A stretch of 64,000 bases of DNA from Pseudonectria foliicola (Eukaryota > Ascomycota > Sordariomycetes > Hypocreales > Nectriaceae). Of this stretch, positions 22,143 through 33,362 are shown piece by piece; positions within the stretch are counted from its first letter, which is position 1; each line of letters opens with the position of its first letter. The stretch covers positions 186,001-250,000 of the forward strand of contig QUZD01000020.1 in assembly GCA_003693505.1 (NCBI GenBank), written 5' to 3'. The notes under the pieces were generated by a model that searched no databases, was not told the DNA's origin, and saw only the letters and a list, made by a program, of their open reading frames with translations. The position numbers were made by a program, and so were the translations under genes.

Positions 22143-25100
22143 TCACTTTCGTCTCTTGCCACCACCACCACGGCCACCGCCGCCACCACCCTCGCCGTCC
22201 TCGCCGGCGCTGCGCTTGCGACCGTTTTTGCGCCAGAACTCCTTGGACTCGCGCTTCTCGCGGGCCTCCTTCTTCTGCTCGTTGTCGGCGAGCTTCTTGC
22301 GGAAGGCGGCGCGGTTCTCGTCCTTTTTGGCGCGGCGCTTGGCGGCGGCGTCGTTGCGGACGGTGAGCAGCTGCTGCATGAGGGCGCGGGCCTTCTTCTC
22401 CTCGGAGCCGGGGGCGACGACGACGGCGCGCTTCTGCATGTACGTCTGCTTCTTCTGCTTCTTGGTCTCGACGATCTGGGAGCGGAAGGGCAGCTCGGCG
22501 GCGAGGGCCCGGGGCACGCGCAGCGGGTTGAAGTGGCGCGTCTCGCGCTCAATGGGGCGGTACTGGCTGTTCTTGGGCTGGGGCGTGGCGACGTTTTGGG
22601 CGCGGCGGACCTCTCCCGTCAGGCGCATGGGCTGCCAGCCGATGAGGTTGGTGGCCGGGTTGTAGAAGCGGTGCGGCTTGATGGGGTACCAGGCGCGCAG
22701 GAAGACAATGTCGCTCAGCAGGATCTTGTCCTCAAAGGTGGCGCGGAAATGGCCCTCGGGCTTGGCGAGGGCGCGCTTGATCTGGCCGCGGATGCCGGAG
22801 ACGGTCTTGATGGAGGCGCCCTCAAACTTTGCAATCTCGAGCGACGAGTTGAACATGTCCTTGATAAAGGCCGTGTTCTTGTAGATCTTTGCGGGCGTGC
22901 CGGTGAGCTTGAGCTTCTTGACAATCTCGGTCGACTCGTCGACGCTGAGGACGGTGCCCGTGGCGGCGATGCGGAAGCCCGCGTTGCCGGCGGCCATGGA
23001 GTTGAAGCAGGCGAAGCCCGTGTTGGGCGCGATGAGGGGCCCGTAGACGGTGGCGAAGCAGTGCATGTGCTCGGGCGTGTACTTGAGCATGCGGTTGCGG
23101 GTGCGCGAGTCGGTGGTGCTGTAGATGGGCATGGTCTGGAAGCGCCGCCAGCCGAGCGAGAAGATGAGGGGGTCGTTGGTCTTGAGGATGCGGCGGTGCC
23201 AGCGGTGCCGCTTGATGCGGACCTGGAGGTAGCCGAAGCGGTCCTCGGTCGGCGAGAGGCCGCCGACGACGACGGGCAGCCGCGAGTTGAACCGGTCGAC
23301 AAACTCGGCCGGGACGCCCTCGAGCACAATCTTGGCGTACTTGCCGGCCCGGTAGCCCTCGACGGCCGCCCGCTGCCGCTCGTCGAGCGTCTCAAACTCG
23401 TCCTTGTTGATGTCGAGCTGCTTCTGGATCATGGCCTTTTGCGCGTCGTACCACTCGTCCTCGCCGTACTCTTGCACGTCGCCCCCGTCCCGCCGCGCCG
23501 TCGCCTTGTCGTTGAGGAACCCGTCCCGGTCCTCCTCCTCGAACCGCAGCTTGAGCTCCTCCTTGCGTCGCGCATTCTTCTCCCGCTCCGCCTCAATGTC
23601 TGCCGCGCTCTGCTGCGGCGCCTCCTTGCCCTCCTTGCCGCCCTCGCCGTTGCCCTCGGCCTCGAGATCCTCAAACACGCCGTCGCCCTCGTCGTCGTCG
23701 TCGTCCACACCTCCCCAGCCCTCGCCCTCGTCGCCGCCGTCGTCCTCGTCGTCCCGGTACGACCGCGACGCCGTAAACCTCTCTCGCAGCGCCTCCATCT
23801 TGTCCTCGCTGGCCCACTTGGCCGCCAGGTCCTCGTAGTCATAGTCGGGTATCGATCTATCCTCGACCCGGTCCTCCTTTTCGAGCTTGGACTTCTTGAA
23901 GAACTCGTCGTCATCGTCGTCGTCCTCAATGTTCTCCTCCTCTGCGTCGTCTTCACCCCGCCATCGCTGTAGTGCTTCCTCAGGGGTCAGGGACACGTCG
24001 TACATGAACCGTGCCAGATCTCCCGTGTGGTATGACCGCCTCTTCCCGTGGAGCTTCATCGCGTTGTTGGTCAGGTTGTCCTTCCATCGCAACGCTGCGG
24101 CCTCCTCGTCAGAGTCGTACTCCTCGTCCTCATCAGGGGCCTCGCCCTCCGACATTGACCCAAGATCCGAGTCACTGTCGGCAAAGGCGTAGTCCTCCTC
24201 GCCAGCCGCCTTGTCGTTGTCTTTCTGGAACATCTTGCCGAGCTTGCCCTCGCTAAACTCCTGCTCACTCTCCGAGTCGCCTTCGTCATCTCCGCTGACG
24301 AAGCCCTCGTCGTCCTCGGCCACGTCCTCGTCGTCTGAGCCCTCCCGCTCGGCGATGCGAGCTTTGCGTTGTGACTTTCGGCCTGTATCCTCCGCTTCGG
24401 GGACCGTCTTGATTTGTTCACCGCCCTTGAAGAGCTGAACGCCTTCCTCGGTCTGGCCCAGTAGTTTTCGCTCGGCTTGTAGACCAACAATCATCTCCTC
24501 GCCCTCACCACGTTCGGCCTCATCATCCTCCTGATCAAAGTTGAAGCCCTTCTCTCGCGTGATCCAGATGGCATCGCCCTCAATCTTGAGACCGCTACGG
24601 TCAGACATTGGCGCATGAAGCTTCTTCTCCTTCTCGTCCAGTCGTCGCCGCCCAGTCTTTCCGGTAATCTTGGCCAGCGCTTGCTCCATGGCAGGAGTAG
24701 GACACGGATCTGGCAGCACCTCCATATTTGAGACGGTGAAATCACCCAAGCCAGGGACGTGGACCCTCTGGCCCTGTGATGAGAAGTTTGTACCGCGTAG
24801 ATATCCAGACAAAACAATCGATCGGTCGCACGTGGGGTCTTCTTCAATCTTGGTCGGGTGGGTGATGTCTCGAAAGCTATCAATGATTGAGTACGGGTGC
24901 GAGTTGCGCCACACGAGGGGGCGAGGGTTCTTCATGACGGAGAGGAAGCGCGAAAGGTTGTGAACCTCGCGATCGGGATATCGGCCGTTGATGACACCAG
25001 AGAGATAGAACAGGTGGGCGCCCTGGTACAACTCGGTCCAAAGTCGTCGCTTCAGTCGCTTCTTGGCGTCCTTGAGTGCCTGGGGCTTTCGGAACAGGTC

Positions 25101-25750
25101 GAGATGGGTGAGGATGCCAAAGACGTTACCCGGCATACCGGTGGCGGCCAGGATGTTGAGAAACTCCATCGTCTCCATCTCAAACCCAAAGTTTCCGTCA
25201 ATCATCAGGAGCACAATGTCGGCCACCTTGGCGATGTCGACCATGGCCTCGAGCTCGTTGGGGCACTCGACAAACGTCAGGCGCTGCTTCTTGGACGTGA
25301 CGACCGTGATGGGACCCTGAGGGTCAGAAATCGTCTCCTTGGCATATCGGCGGACGAGGGACTTGAGCAGTGTTGTCTTGCCTACACCCGGAGGACCGAC
25401 GATGGTGACGAGGCGAGGCGGGGCCTCATCGGGCAGACGATCGACGAGCGGGACATGGAGTCGCTTTTCCTTGATCTGTTGGACGGCAGTAAGTATCAAG
25501 AGAGCTCACCGAAGGCTGGTTGGGTCGTGTAGGCTTACATCTTGCGATCGTGCGGCCTGGCGCTGAAGCTTGCCCGGGTTGGAAAAGGCAAAGGCTTTGG
25601 GGTTGCGTTCTGGTCCCTGGTCAGTCTGCGCTCTTCAACATGTTTCTCGTCGTAAGCAATCAATTGAGCTGGAATGTTCTTACCTCCTGTATGCTGCTTC
25701 TTGTCCTTCTTCTCCTTGGACTTGCGATGCGGCTTGTGCAGCTGATCCAT
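22143..25750 (-). CDS. BMS1: Ribosome biogenesis GTPase Bms1
   Basis: Three exons (25750-25684, 25609-25539, 25475-22143) give 1156 aa; yeast Bms1 is 1183. Bms1 is a nucleolar GTPase of the small-subunit processome that recruits Rcl1 for 18S pre-rRNA processing. Seen: the basic N-terminus MDQLHKPHRKSKEKK, then HTGERNPKAFAF created by the first splice (acceptor at 25610), the P-loop GPPGVGKT at 73-80, and the G-domain segments MIDGNFGFEMETMEFLN and GILTHLDLF. The middle (about 380-680) is strongly acidic. The C-terminal half carries the conserved block with RIKRHRWHRRILK, NDPLIFSLGWRRFQTMPIYS and FRATFEDKILLSDIVFLRAW. The tail is Lys/Arg-rich and ends in Gly/Arg repeats. An acceptor nearer the donor would break the frame, so the exon 2 start is well fixed. 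A GATA-motif cluster lies 90-140 bases upstream. Confidence 0.95.
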
Positions 25751-25834
25751 CTTTGCGCGTCGTCAACCAGCAATTGCGACTGCTGGATCCTCGAAACGTT
25801 CGCGCAGGCCAAAAAATTCCACCCAGCGAGGTGG

Positions 25835-25886
25835 GAAAATTTATCCGATAAGTCAGATAAGATAGAGCGGGTGGATATCTTATCGG
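25835..25886. promoter_or_regulatory. GATA-motif cluster with palindromic ends
   Basis: Within 52 bases, 85-136 bases upstream of the BMS1 start codon, there are five GATA cores on both strands. CCGATAAG (25845-25852) and CTTATCGG (25879-25886) form an 8-bp perfect inverted pair, with GATAAG and GATAG between them. Just before it, GAAAATTT (25835-25842) resembles the RRPE element found upstream of ribosome-biogenesis genes in yeast. That factors of the GATA family bind here is inference. Confidence 0.5.
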
Positions 25887-27318
25887 TGATTGTGCTGAGT
25901 GAGTGGGGCCGACCAGCCGACGAAGTGAGAGCGTTCTTGAGCCACAAGTTGGACAACCCCCAGAACCCACCATTCAGCCACATGCGGCTCAAAGCAACCT
26001 CATGTTTAACCGTCCAATCGCGTATTGCACTTTTGCCAGCTGCCTCTTTGGGGAACGAGGTAGTCTTCGGAAATTCCCCGCCGTGCTGACGACTACCCAT
26101 GTATTGGATCGTGTCAGCAGATGATACATCAACAAGAGCGCGTAGTATTTCTGCGGGAAATTTCGCTTGCGCTCGTGATGCCTTATTCCCGATTGTCTGG
26201 TTGAAGATCCTGCCCTGCGCATTGTAATGATGATGTATTCACCATTGGCAGGCTCTCCCGGTGCGTGTACTTGATGCTGATTCGATACATCCTCTTGGGA
26301 AGCCTGGATTGGTCTCTGGACGCACTTCCTGCGATAAAGAGGCGGTATGGTATGAGTCACATCTCAACCAGAGTCGTGACCTGAAATATCCCAAATGACT
26401 CCGCGTTCTTCCGTGAGCGAGGCGCGCATGAATTCGAACAGATCTCCTCTTGTCCAGCATCACATCACTACGAGACCCAAACAACCAGCAGCTATCAAGG
26501 CGTATTGGGCTCTTTTATTTACGTTTACACCATATGCGTGAAAATAGGCAGAGGACGGCGTTCATGCAAAGGACATGTTCCCCAATCCGATTCGCCACTA
26601 CGCCTAACGGACTGATTGACGTTTGCAAACTTGTAGACAAGTCTCAAGCTCTGGCATAGACAGCAGCAGCAATATTTACTATCTAGTGCAAGGCTACCTG
26701 GGAGACGCGTATAGCCAAAGAATCGATGGTCGGTAGGATCCTTCAAGGAATAACACGACTTGCATGGGTAAGGCTTCACCTCTACTGCCTAGTATCAATC
26801 TAGACAGGGGTCCACGAGTCCGTCAAAGTATCTCTGCTGGCAGGATGGCCAAATGACTCAGACGGCAACATGAATTCACGAGGGCTGAATCACCGTGGCT
26901 TGCTGCCTAAGGCAAGTAGCTACCAGTTGGGAAAGGCACCAACTGAGTGCTATTCGAATGCCGATGGATGGGGTAAGTACGTACGCACATACGCCCACTA
27001 CCAACGCGTCAGCGTCAGTTTGACCGTTTTACCCATGTCGTTGTGGCTGTCATCCAGCATCCCCGGCTCAATCTGCAATGCAATGCAAAACTCTCTCCGG
27101 CATCACAACCCTCGTAAGAATCCCTTCCCAGGAGTCAGACGCTGCGTCGAGCTTTGCGTCATGGCGCCACGCAATCCGGAGCGTATGACTGCAAGGGATC
27201 ACGGCCGCAAAGGTGTCTAGTGCCAGGGTAAGGGAAGCATCGGGACGACCATTGTTTGGTATTCGCTCCTTGCTTGAGCTGTATTTTGTGATCGGGGCTT
27301 GATTTCGTATCAGGCATC

Positions 27319-27326
27319 TATATAAA
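27319..27326 (+). promoter_or_regulatory. TATA box of the 73-aa gene
   Basis: TATATAAA, 184 bases upstream of the ATG at 27510, followed by a C/A-rich leader with no upstream ATG between about 27370 and 27509. A clear TATA box is uncommon in this window and suggests a strongly or conditionally expressed gene. Confidence 0.55.
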
Positions 27327-27509
27327 CAGCCCCAGACATCCGTGGTAGAGTGTGTTGTGAAGCATACAGACAGCTCCAACTCATCATATCGAGCAGCCTC
27401 AAGCTCGCGGACATTTTCAGGCCAACAGTCTTCACTCTGAACCCTCTGGCACCATCACAACCCAGCAAACCCCATCCTTCGTCTTTCCAATTCCATCACA
27501 CACACCACA

Positions 27510-27731
27510 ATGTCAAACCTCATGGGCTTCTCCAGCTACAGCAGCAACACGCCCGCTGACAAGAAACACACAAACCCTCTCATTGACGGCATTCTACATT
27601 CTAGCCGTCAAGCCCAAAAGTACGAGCAGGCCACCCAGAAGACCGCTGACGTTGAGAGGGCATCGATCGCCTCGTACTCGTCCTCAACGGCGCTCCTGAA
27701 GGGTGCAAAGCCCAAGCCCAACCAACTCTAA
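27510..27731 (+). CDS. Small protein, 73 aa, unknown
   Basis: A single exon from ATG (context CACAATGTC) to TAA. I do not recognise the family. The protein is polar and small-residue-rich: an N-terminal MSNLMGFSSYSSN, a central stretch (LIDGILHSSRQAQKYEQATQ) that could form a helix, then SIASYSSSTALLKGAKPKPNQL. No signal peptide, membrane segment or Cys pattern. Support for a real gene comes from the TATA box 184 bases upstream, an A/C-rich leader lacking ATGs close to the start, and a size and composition like small fungal stress or conidiation proteins; that comparison is loose. It converges on ASK1, 358 bases away. Confidence 0.6.
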   Translation: MSNLMGFSSYSSNTPADKKHTNPLIDGILHSSRQAQKYEQATQKTADVERASIASYSSSTALLKGAKPKPNQL

Positions 27732-28089
27732 ACACCGCAAAATTCTGGGGAGAAGAGGAGAAAAGCAGTTGATGTCACGACGATGTAAGGTTTTTATCCA
27801 TGGCAATTGCCTGGTAGGGCGAACTGGCAGATTTGCCTACATGGGATATAAGGGGGAGTTGGTACATTTCGATTATCCGTGCAAAGATAGGATCTGAAGT
27901 CTGGCGTTATCATTCATCAAAGGCTTGTGGTTGTTGAGCCAGATAAGCACTGGGGAAAGTCATGAATTTATAAATCGTGTCTATTTTTGTCATCATTGGC
28001 ACATCTTCGCCGTCCATGTTTCTTTTCCGTGCTACTAAGAAATGGGATACACCGAGGGGCACTTTGTCCCTAGTAAGAGCAAGTTGGGT
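27732..28089. other. Convergent intergenic region
   Basis: 3' UTRs of the 73-aa gene and ASK1. No gene or repeat seen. AT content appears higher than in neighbouring exons. Confidence 0.5.
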
Positions 28090-29532
28090 TTAGAAGCTGT
28101 CGTTTAGAATGTCTTCATTCATTTTAACCATGGTGGGGCTGTATTCCGACGAGTTTGGGTCTGCGCCAGCATCGAGGAGAATGTCGTCAACGATCCTACG
28201 ACTCGCCTCTCTCGCTGTAACATGGACCGTTAGCTTTTGGTCTGCACCATCGTTCACCGGGATACTGAAATTGGACTTTCTTACCAGGTGTCTGCAGAAG
28301 CTTCGACGGGGGCAACGCAAACTGAATGGTCTTGGGTGGGCTCATGCCCGCGTACAAGTCAATGTCGGCGTCCTCGTCGTCACTGTCCCAATCAATCTCG
28401 TACTTGCGCTTTCCTGCGCTCTTGGAGCTCTCGCCAGTCGACGAAAACACATCCCGCGTCTTCCTCGCCGTTCCTGGCGTCTGCACGCTTACGCCGGGTG
28501 TTCGCGGGCCTTGGGTAGCCGCCGTCAGCCGCTCTCGGGCCTTGCTCTTGTAGGGTGACATGAAGGCCTCGCTGCGCAAGGTTGGCACCGCCATCTCGGG
28601 CGATGACATGGGCGAGTCTTGCCATGCAGGGGTTTCCTTCTCCTTTTTTGGCTCCTTGTTCTTGATAGGCGAGATGCGCAGGGCCGGCTTATGCGGCGTG
28701 GCCTGCACGCGATAGGTTTTGTCGAGCACGCGGTGCAGCAGAGGGTCTTTGTGGTACTGTACCGATTCGTCGGCTGCTTCCTCTCCACCCAGCGAGTGTC
28801 GTGGAGTCATGGACATGTCGGGCAATCTGGCGGTGTGCTGCGCGAATAGGACGGTCGAGTCCTCCTCGTCCTGTAGCACCGTCGTCTCTTCCTCGTCCTC
28901 CATTTCCCTCTTCATGACTTCATACGGAGATTCGAGATTCGAGAACTGTGCCTTGATCGTCTTCGTCGCAGGCGGCCGAGGCGTGCTCCCCGTAAGTTCA
29001 GCATCGTCCAGCAGCGACTCGTCGGCCTGGAACGCAGACTGCTCATGCTCGGCACCGGTTGCCGTGGTCATGTCCTCGTCTTGGCGGGCTGTATAGTCGA
29101 CCGTTGCATCTTCTCTCACCGCAGTGCTCTCCTCTGCTTCTGCCGTTTCGTCTTCTTCGTCGTTGGCGAGCTCCTCGTATCCGGAGAGGGACACGTTAGC
29201 CGAGGCTTCGAAGAACTGCTTCCAGAACTGCACAGGGTTAGTCGCAGGTCCATGCACTCCGCGCAAAGAATGATTATACCTTTGAGGCCTCCCAGACGGA
29301 TCGAGAGTGTTCCCCATATTGCTCAACCAACGGAAGGATGCTTGTCGTGACGATGCGGTGCGACTTGCTGAAGTTGCGGTCGATCTCTGCATACCTTGTC
29401 TGAGCGCGCCAAAGCCATTCGGGATGCGAAGCACAAAGTCATACCTTGCAGAGTGAGCGTGATCGACTGCTCGAGGCGTTCGAGCTCCTCAGTCAGAGAC
29501 AGGTTTCGCGCAGCTATGCTGGGCCGAGCCAT
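28090..29532 (-). CDS. ASK1: DASH complex subunit Ask1
   Basis: Four exons (29532-29445, 29386-29280, 29227-28285, 28214-28090) give 420 aa; yeast Ask1 is 292. The DASH/Dam1 complex forms rings on microtubules and couples them to kinetochores; it is restricted to fungi. The conserved domain is at the N-terminus: LTEELERLEQSITLTLQEID, then the short stretch RIVTTSILPLVEQYGEHS and WEASKFWKQFFEASANVSLS (about 1-85). A long acidic, Ser/Thr-Pro-rich middle follows, with several SP/TP sites that could be Cdk targets, as known for yeast Ask1. The C-terminus has the second conserved block, SPPKTIQFALPPSKLLQTPA, split by the last intron. The start codon is 318 bases from the GCP gene's stop, on the same strand. 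Confidence 0.93.
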
Positions 29533-29850
29533 TGTGACGGTAGCGGTGTTGATGTTGGAAAGTCAATATTTAGTCGCGTGGAGACGCGCTGAGATGCAGC
29601 CTACAGGCCCGCAGTTAGTCTATTGTACAGTGCTCGTTGCCGCCAGACGCATGGCGGGGTTTAACCAGGAAACAGGTACCTACCTACAGTAGGCATGATG
29701 GATAGTCAGGTACCAGTACCACTGTAGATATGAACCCTGAGCATCATGACACAACCCTGCAGACCCTCGTTCGAGTTTACAACCAAGTACGTTTAGAGCC
29801 GGCCAAAGCAACCTTATGTTGAGGCGGATCTATGCAATTCTACAGTTCGA
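29533..29850. other. Promoter region of ASK1
   Basis: Between two genes on the - strand. It should hold the ASK1 promoter and the 3' UTR of the GCP gene. An AGGTACCTACCTAC motif lies at 29674-29690. Nothing else stands out. Confidence 0.5.
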
Positions 29851-32805
29851 CTAATGTACGACATAGTAACTGTTCATGTCGAGCTTCATCAGAAGCTGTG
29901 CAACCATGTGATCTTCGCCAACGCCGTCTTGATGCAGTCCCAGCTCATCCTCTGCCTTCTTAGTGCTTCCCGATCCCGCTTTTTCTGTAAGCCCCCGGCA
30001 GACAGTGATGAAGATTTGAACCTTCTTCTTGAATCGCCGGTACAAGTCAGTCGGAGAGTGCGCTGCGCCGGTGGGCATGTTCAGACCCAATGCCTGCATT
30101 CGCGAAAATTTGGCATAATAGAGAATCTCGTTTAATATGTCGTCGAGCAGCTTCAGAATCGGTTGCTGTCGCTTTCTCAAGAAGAGTGACAGCATGATGC
30201 GGTCCAAAACCTGGCCGTGAAACTGCCTAAGCCCATCGGGGCTTTCTGCCCGCTGCTGCGCGTCGCTGGTGTCCGGAGCCTCGAGCTCAGATTGGATCTT
30301 GTCTAGCCTGGTTTCAAAGGCCCGCCAAGGAATAGCGACACCGGTATCGAGGAAATGTGATGTGATACCAGCAACGAAATGATGGGCTTCGCGGGCAAAT
30401 CGATAAGAGATATTGCCGGGATCCTCCCAATGACTTGTCCTCGAATTGACGTCCCGGAACAATTGGCTGGTGGTGTAGTTGAGCCGCAAAACCCTCAACA
30501 GCTGCTTAAAGATGCGATCGTATTGCATCAGAATTGCGGGTGTGATTATCGGAACCAGGGCAGCAGGAGCCTTGTACGAGAGGCGAAGGAAATCCAGAGC
30601 CTCTAGAGAATCGGCATTGAGACACTTGTCTATGTCCTCTTGAGAAAGATCTCGGACTGCAAAGCTGAGGTCGCCTGGCAGCTTTGACGAGTCTCTCGAG
30701 ACACTGCCCGATATGTCTTGGCCGAAGTCGTCATCTGCCTCAAGAGTCTCCGACAAGACGCCCATAAGAGCCAGCCTTAATTCTGAACTCGCTGGGGGCC
30801 AGTTGTCTCGCCCTCCCAGGCGGAGACCCATGACGCCCCCTTGGCGAGCAACTCCCGCGTGCCTTTCGGCAGTTTCCAAGTCAGGATCAAACAGAGCGTG
30901 GGTCAACCGACTGCAAAACATGCCGTTTCCAAACAGATGAAAGGCGCGATGCAGTTTGAGGTGGCCGCGTAGATCGTGGTGTGTAAAGAGGAGCTTCAGA
31001 CTTTCCCGGTTGACTACCTCAGCCTGTGCAGCAATGATAGAGCCAAAGGATAGCACAGGGAGCAGCGACCAATGTGGTGCTTCGTTGAAGTCACCAACAG
31101 CGAACTGGTCATGGCCAGAAAGCTTTTGGCGGATGACGTGACTTAGCGAGCTCTCGGCGCCTAGATCTTGAGGCGCCTGGTTAAGCTCTGCGATGGACGC
31201 CAATACTCGCTTCTCCATCTGCTGCTCCTCGAGACCGAAAAATCCCAGTTCGCTTTGCTGTCGCAAAGCGAGCGGTTCCTGTGTTTCGAGACTGCCACCG
31301 CTAGTCGGCGAGTGGCTTCTTCGAATGGCGCTCAACAAATCGTCCCGGTATTGACAAACTCGCCCCTCCAATTTCATGATGGCGTCCCAGTCGTAGAGCC
31401 ATTCAGCTTTTGGGGGGCGAGTCGAAGAGTAAATGACCTGACTAGCCAGCGGGTGCTCTGGATGGGCCGTCCTGATGAAGCGAAGGTTCTTGCCCGTCTC
31501 AAAGATGGACTTGGCGATGTCGGCAGGCATAAAGTACGGCATCTTCTCTTCGTCGAGGCGAAAGTCTACATCCTCCACTTGTTGACCAAAATCATCCACG
31601 TATGCTTCTTGCTCGACCTTGACAAACCCTTTGGTCTCCCCCACGCTGGATTTCGTCAATGGTATCCCTTCCTCTCGCCTGGTCCCAATCCATTCTTCGA
31701 GAAACTCGATCCATGGTTGAGAGACTCTTCCTAGTACTTCGCGCATAATCTCACGCAACTGGTCCTCGCCATATCCTACGGAATAGGACTCGTGAAACAC
31801 AAGTGCAAGAACATCCTCATCCGTGTACCCTCTCTGCAGCTTGTCGGTAAGCCTCTTGAAGGGTTCCAAAATGGCCAGCATCCGCTTGGTAGTCGACTGG
31901 AGTTCCAGCAGAGACCGAGGGTTTTGGCCGTGAATAGCGACATGCTCGTGAACAATCTTAAGGACCTGCTCCAAAGCGCTGGCCAGAGCAACTCCGCACC
32001 GCGTGGAGTGTCTCGAATAGGTCGACTGGACGAACGAGCGCAGTTCGATCAAGGTGGTTCCACACGCGAGGCACTGGTTTTCGAGGCCTTGTAGAACTTG
32101 CATGGAGTATCCTGAGATCCGCATCTGTGGCAGAGCAGGACCGAAAAGACGACCTTTGGCCTGCTTCACAAAAAGGACCGACTCTTGCCCCAACGCAAGA
32201 GCAAGAAGAGAAGCAAAGTACGTCTTCGCATCTACCACAGGCACGTCGAAGTTTCTCAGTTGGAACGGGTCTTCCCTCCAACACAGCAGAGCGTCATATG
32301 TTGCTGCGCCGGCCTCGGCCATCAACGGGGGCTGGCTTGTCGTCGTGGTGCCGGAAAGAAAAGCATCCCACGTTCGATAGCCAACAGCCTTGCGCGGTTC
32401 GACGTCCATGCGCATCCATACATCATCTGTAGCTCCCGTTTCTGATATACACTCTATGGGAACAGGCGTAGCATCGGAGTCCTGGGTGATGGGAGAATCC
32501 TCAGTCTTGGGCTCTCCCGTCCGAGTTCCGTCGCGCGTGATGGGCTTGAGAGCCGGCAGCTTGAAGAAGCCGTCTTGTTCGGCGGCGTTTGCGACGGTTG
32601 GCGGCGAAAGAAGTGGCGCAACCTGGTCTTTGAACGGTCAGCTGCTTGGTCTTGATTCGGAACAGCAGGTCTGCGGACCTTTGAGGCTGTTGGCAAAGAA
32701 GGACGAGGGGCCTTGGCCGTCAACCTGAGCCAGCCATTTGGACGTCTGCCAGAGTTCGGGAATGACAAAGACGTCAGCTTCCTTGCTGTCGCCAGCAAAA
32801 GCCAT
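29851..32805 (-). CDS. Gamma-tubulin complex component, GCP5/GCP6 class
   Basis: Two exons (32805-32679, 32627-29851) give 967 aa. Spc97/Spc98-family proteins arrange gamma-tubulin for microtubule nucleation at the spindle pole body. The intron is 51 nt; using the acceptor after TTCAAAG restores the frame (SLK-DQVAPLL), whereas the nearer-looking acceptor at GACCAG does not. Seen: an N-terminal DVFVIPELWQTSKWL, the GRIP1-like start (about 165-330), and the C-terminal gamma-tubulin-binding half with LKLHRAFHLFGNGMFCSRLTHALFD and REAHHFVAGITSHFLDTGV. It ends LMKLDMNSYYVVH. The W-rich N-terminus and length suit the accessory GCPs rather than Spc97 or Spc98; choice between GCP5 and GCP6 (Alp16) is not settled. 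It is divergent from EAF7, 557 bases apart. Confidence 0.88.
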
Positions 32806-33362
32806 GTTGCTGAATCGCGCAATCCAAGAGCATCGAGCCAAGGATGCGCCTGACTGCCGAGAGCTGTTTGGCGATTGACGGCACGGCTGAGTGAGTGAGT
32901 GAGTGAGTGGTAGATTGTAGTCTAGGTAAGGTAGTCAGAATACGTGCGTTCTTCACGGAACACACACAGTAGGTACAGTAGGTGAGCACCTAGCTGGGAG
33001 CTCCCCGCAATGGACGCGTTAGGCCGATCACAGCGCGTTGCCTCGTCCAGCCACAGCACCCTGGCCGCTAGAACCCAGCGTCTCAGTGGTCGGGTCCCCT
33101 TGGACGGAAACACCACCGCCTTCCGCCTTCCGCCTTCCGCACGGGCTTGCTTAGGTATGATCTCATCCTGCGATAGGCACTCTTCTGTTGGCTTGCGCAG
33201 CTTGGCAATTTTTCCTTTCCTTTCGCAGCAACCTCCAAGCAGCACTGCACTCCCTCGACCTCGACTCACTTGCTCAAACAACGCGCGCCACCAATCGCGT
33301 CCCGCACGTAAACTGCGTAATCTCCAGACCCTTCACCTTGAGCCTCGGTAGCTGTTTCCGAA
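32806..33362. promoter_or_regulatory. Divergent promoter, GCP gene and EAF7
   Basis: 557 bases between two start codons. It has a (GAGT)n microsatellite at about 32886-32907, GTAGGTACAGTAGGT near 32969-32983, a CCGCCTTCCG direct repeat near 33116-33140, and a CT-rich run before EAF7. No gene seen. Confidence 0.5.

Larger units (their letters stand above)
25751..27509. other. Divergent intergenic region, 1.8 kb
   Basis: Between the BMS1 start and the start of the 73-aa gene. It contains a GATA cluster close to BMS1 and a TATA box close to the small gene. Open frames in it (the longest about 190 codons) show no family features and no sensible exon joins. I see no other gene. Confidence 0.6.

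Noticed and set aside
22086..23972. 628-codon open frame opposite the 3' half of BMS1
   Set aside because: It mirrors the strong G/C third-position use of BMS1 on the other strand. The Leu/Ala/Val-rich translation has no family features, and BMS1 is certain here.
24897..25532. 211-codon forward frame opposite the BMS1 G domain
   Set aside because: Antisense to the P-loop region of BMS1; no start context, domain or splice support.
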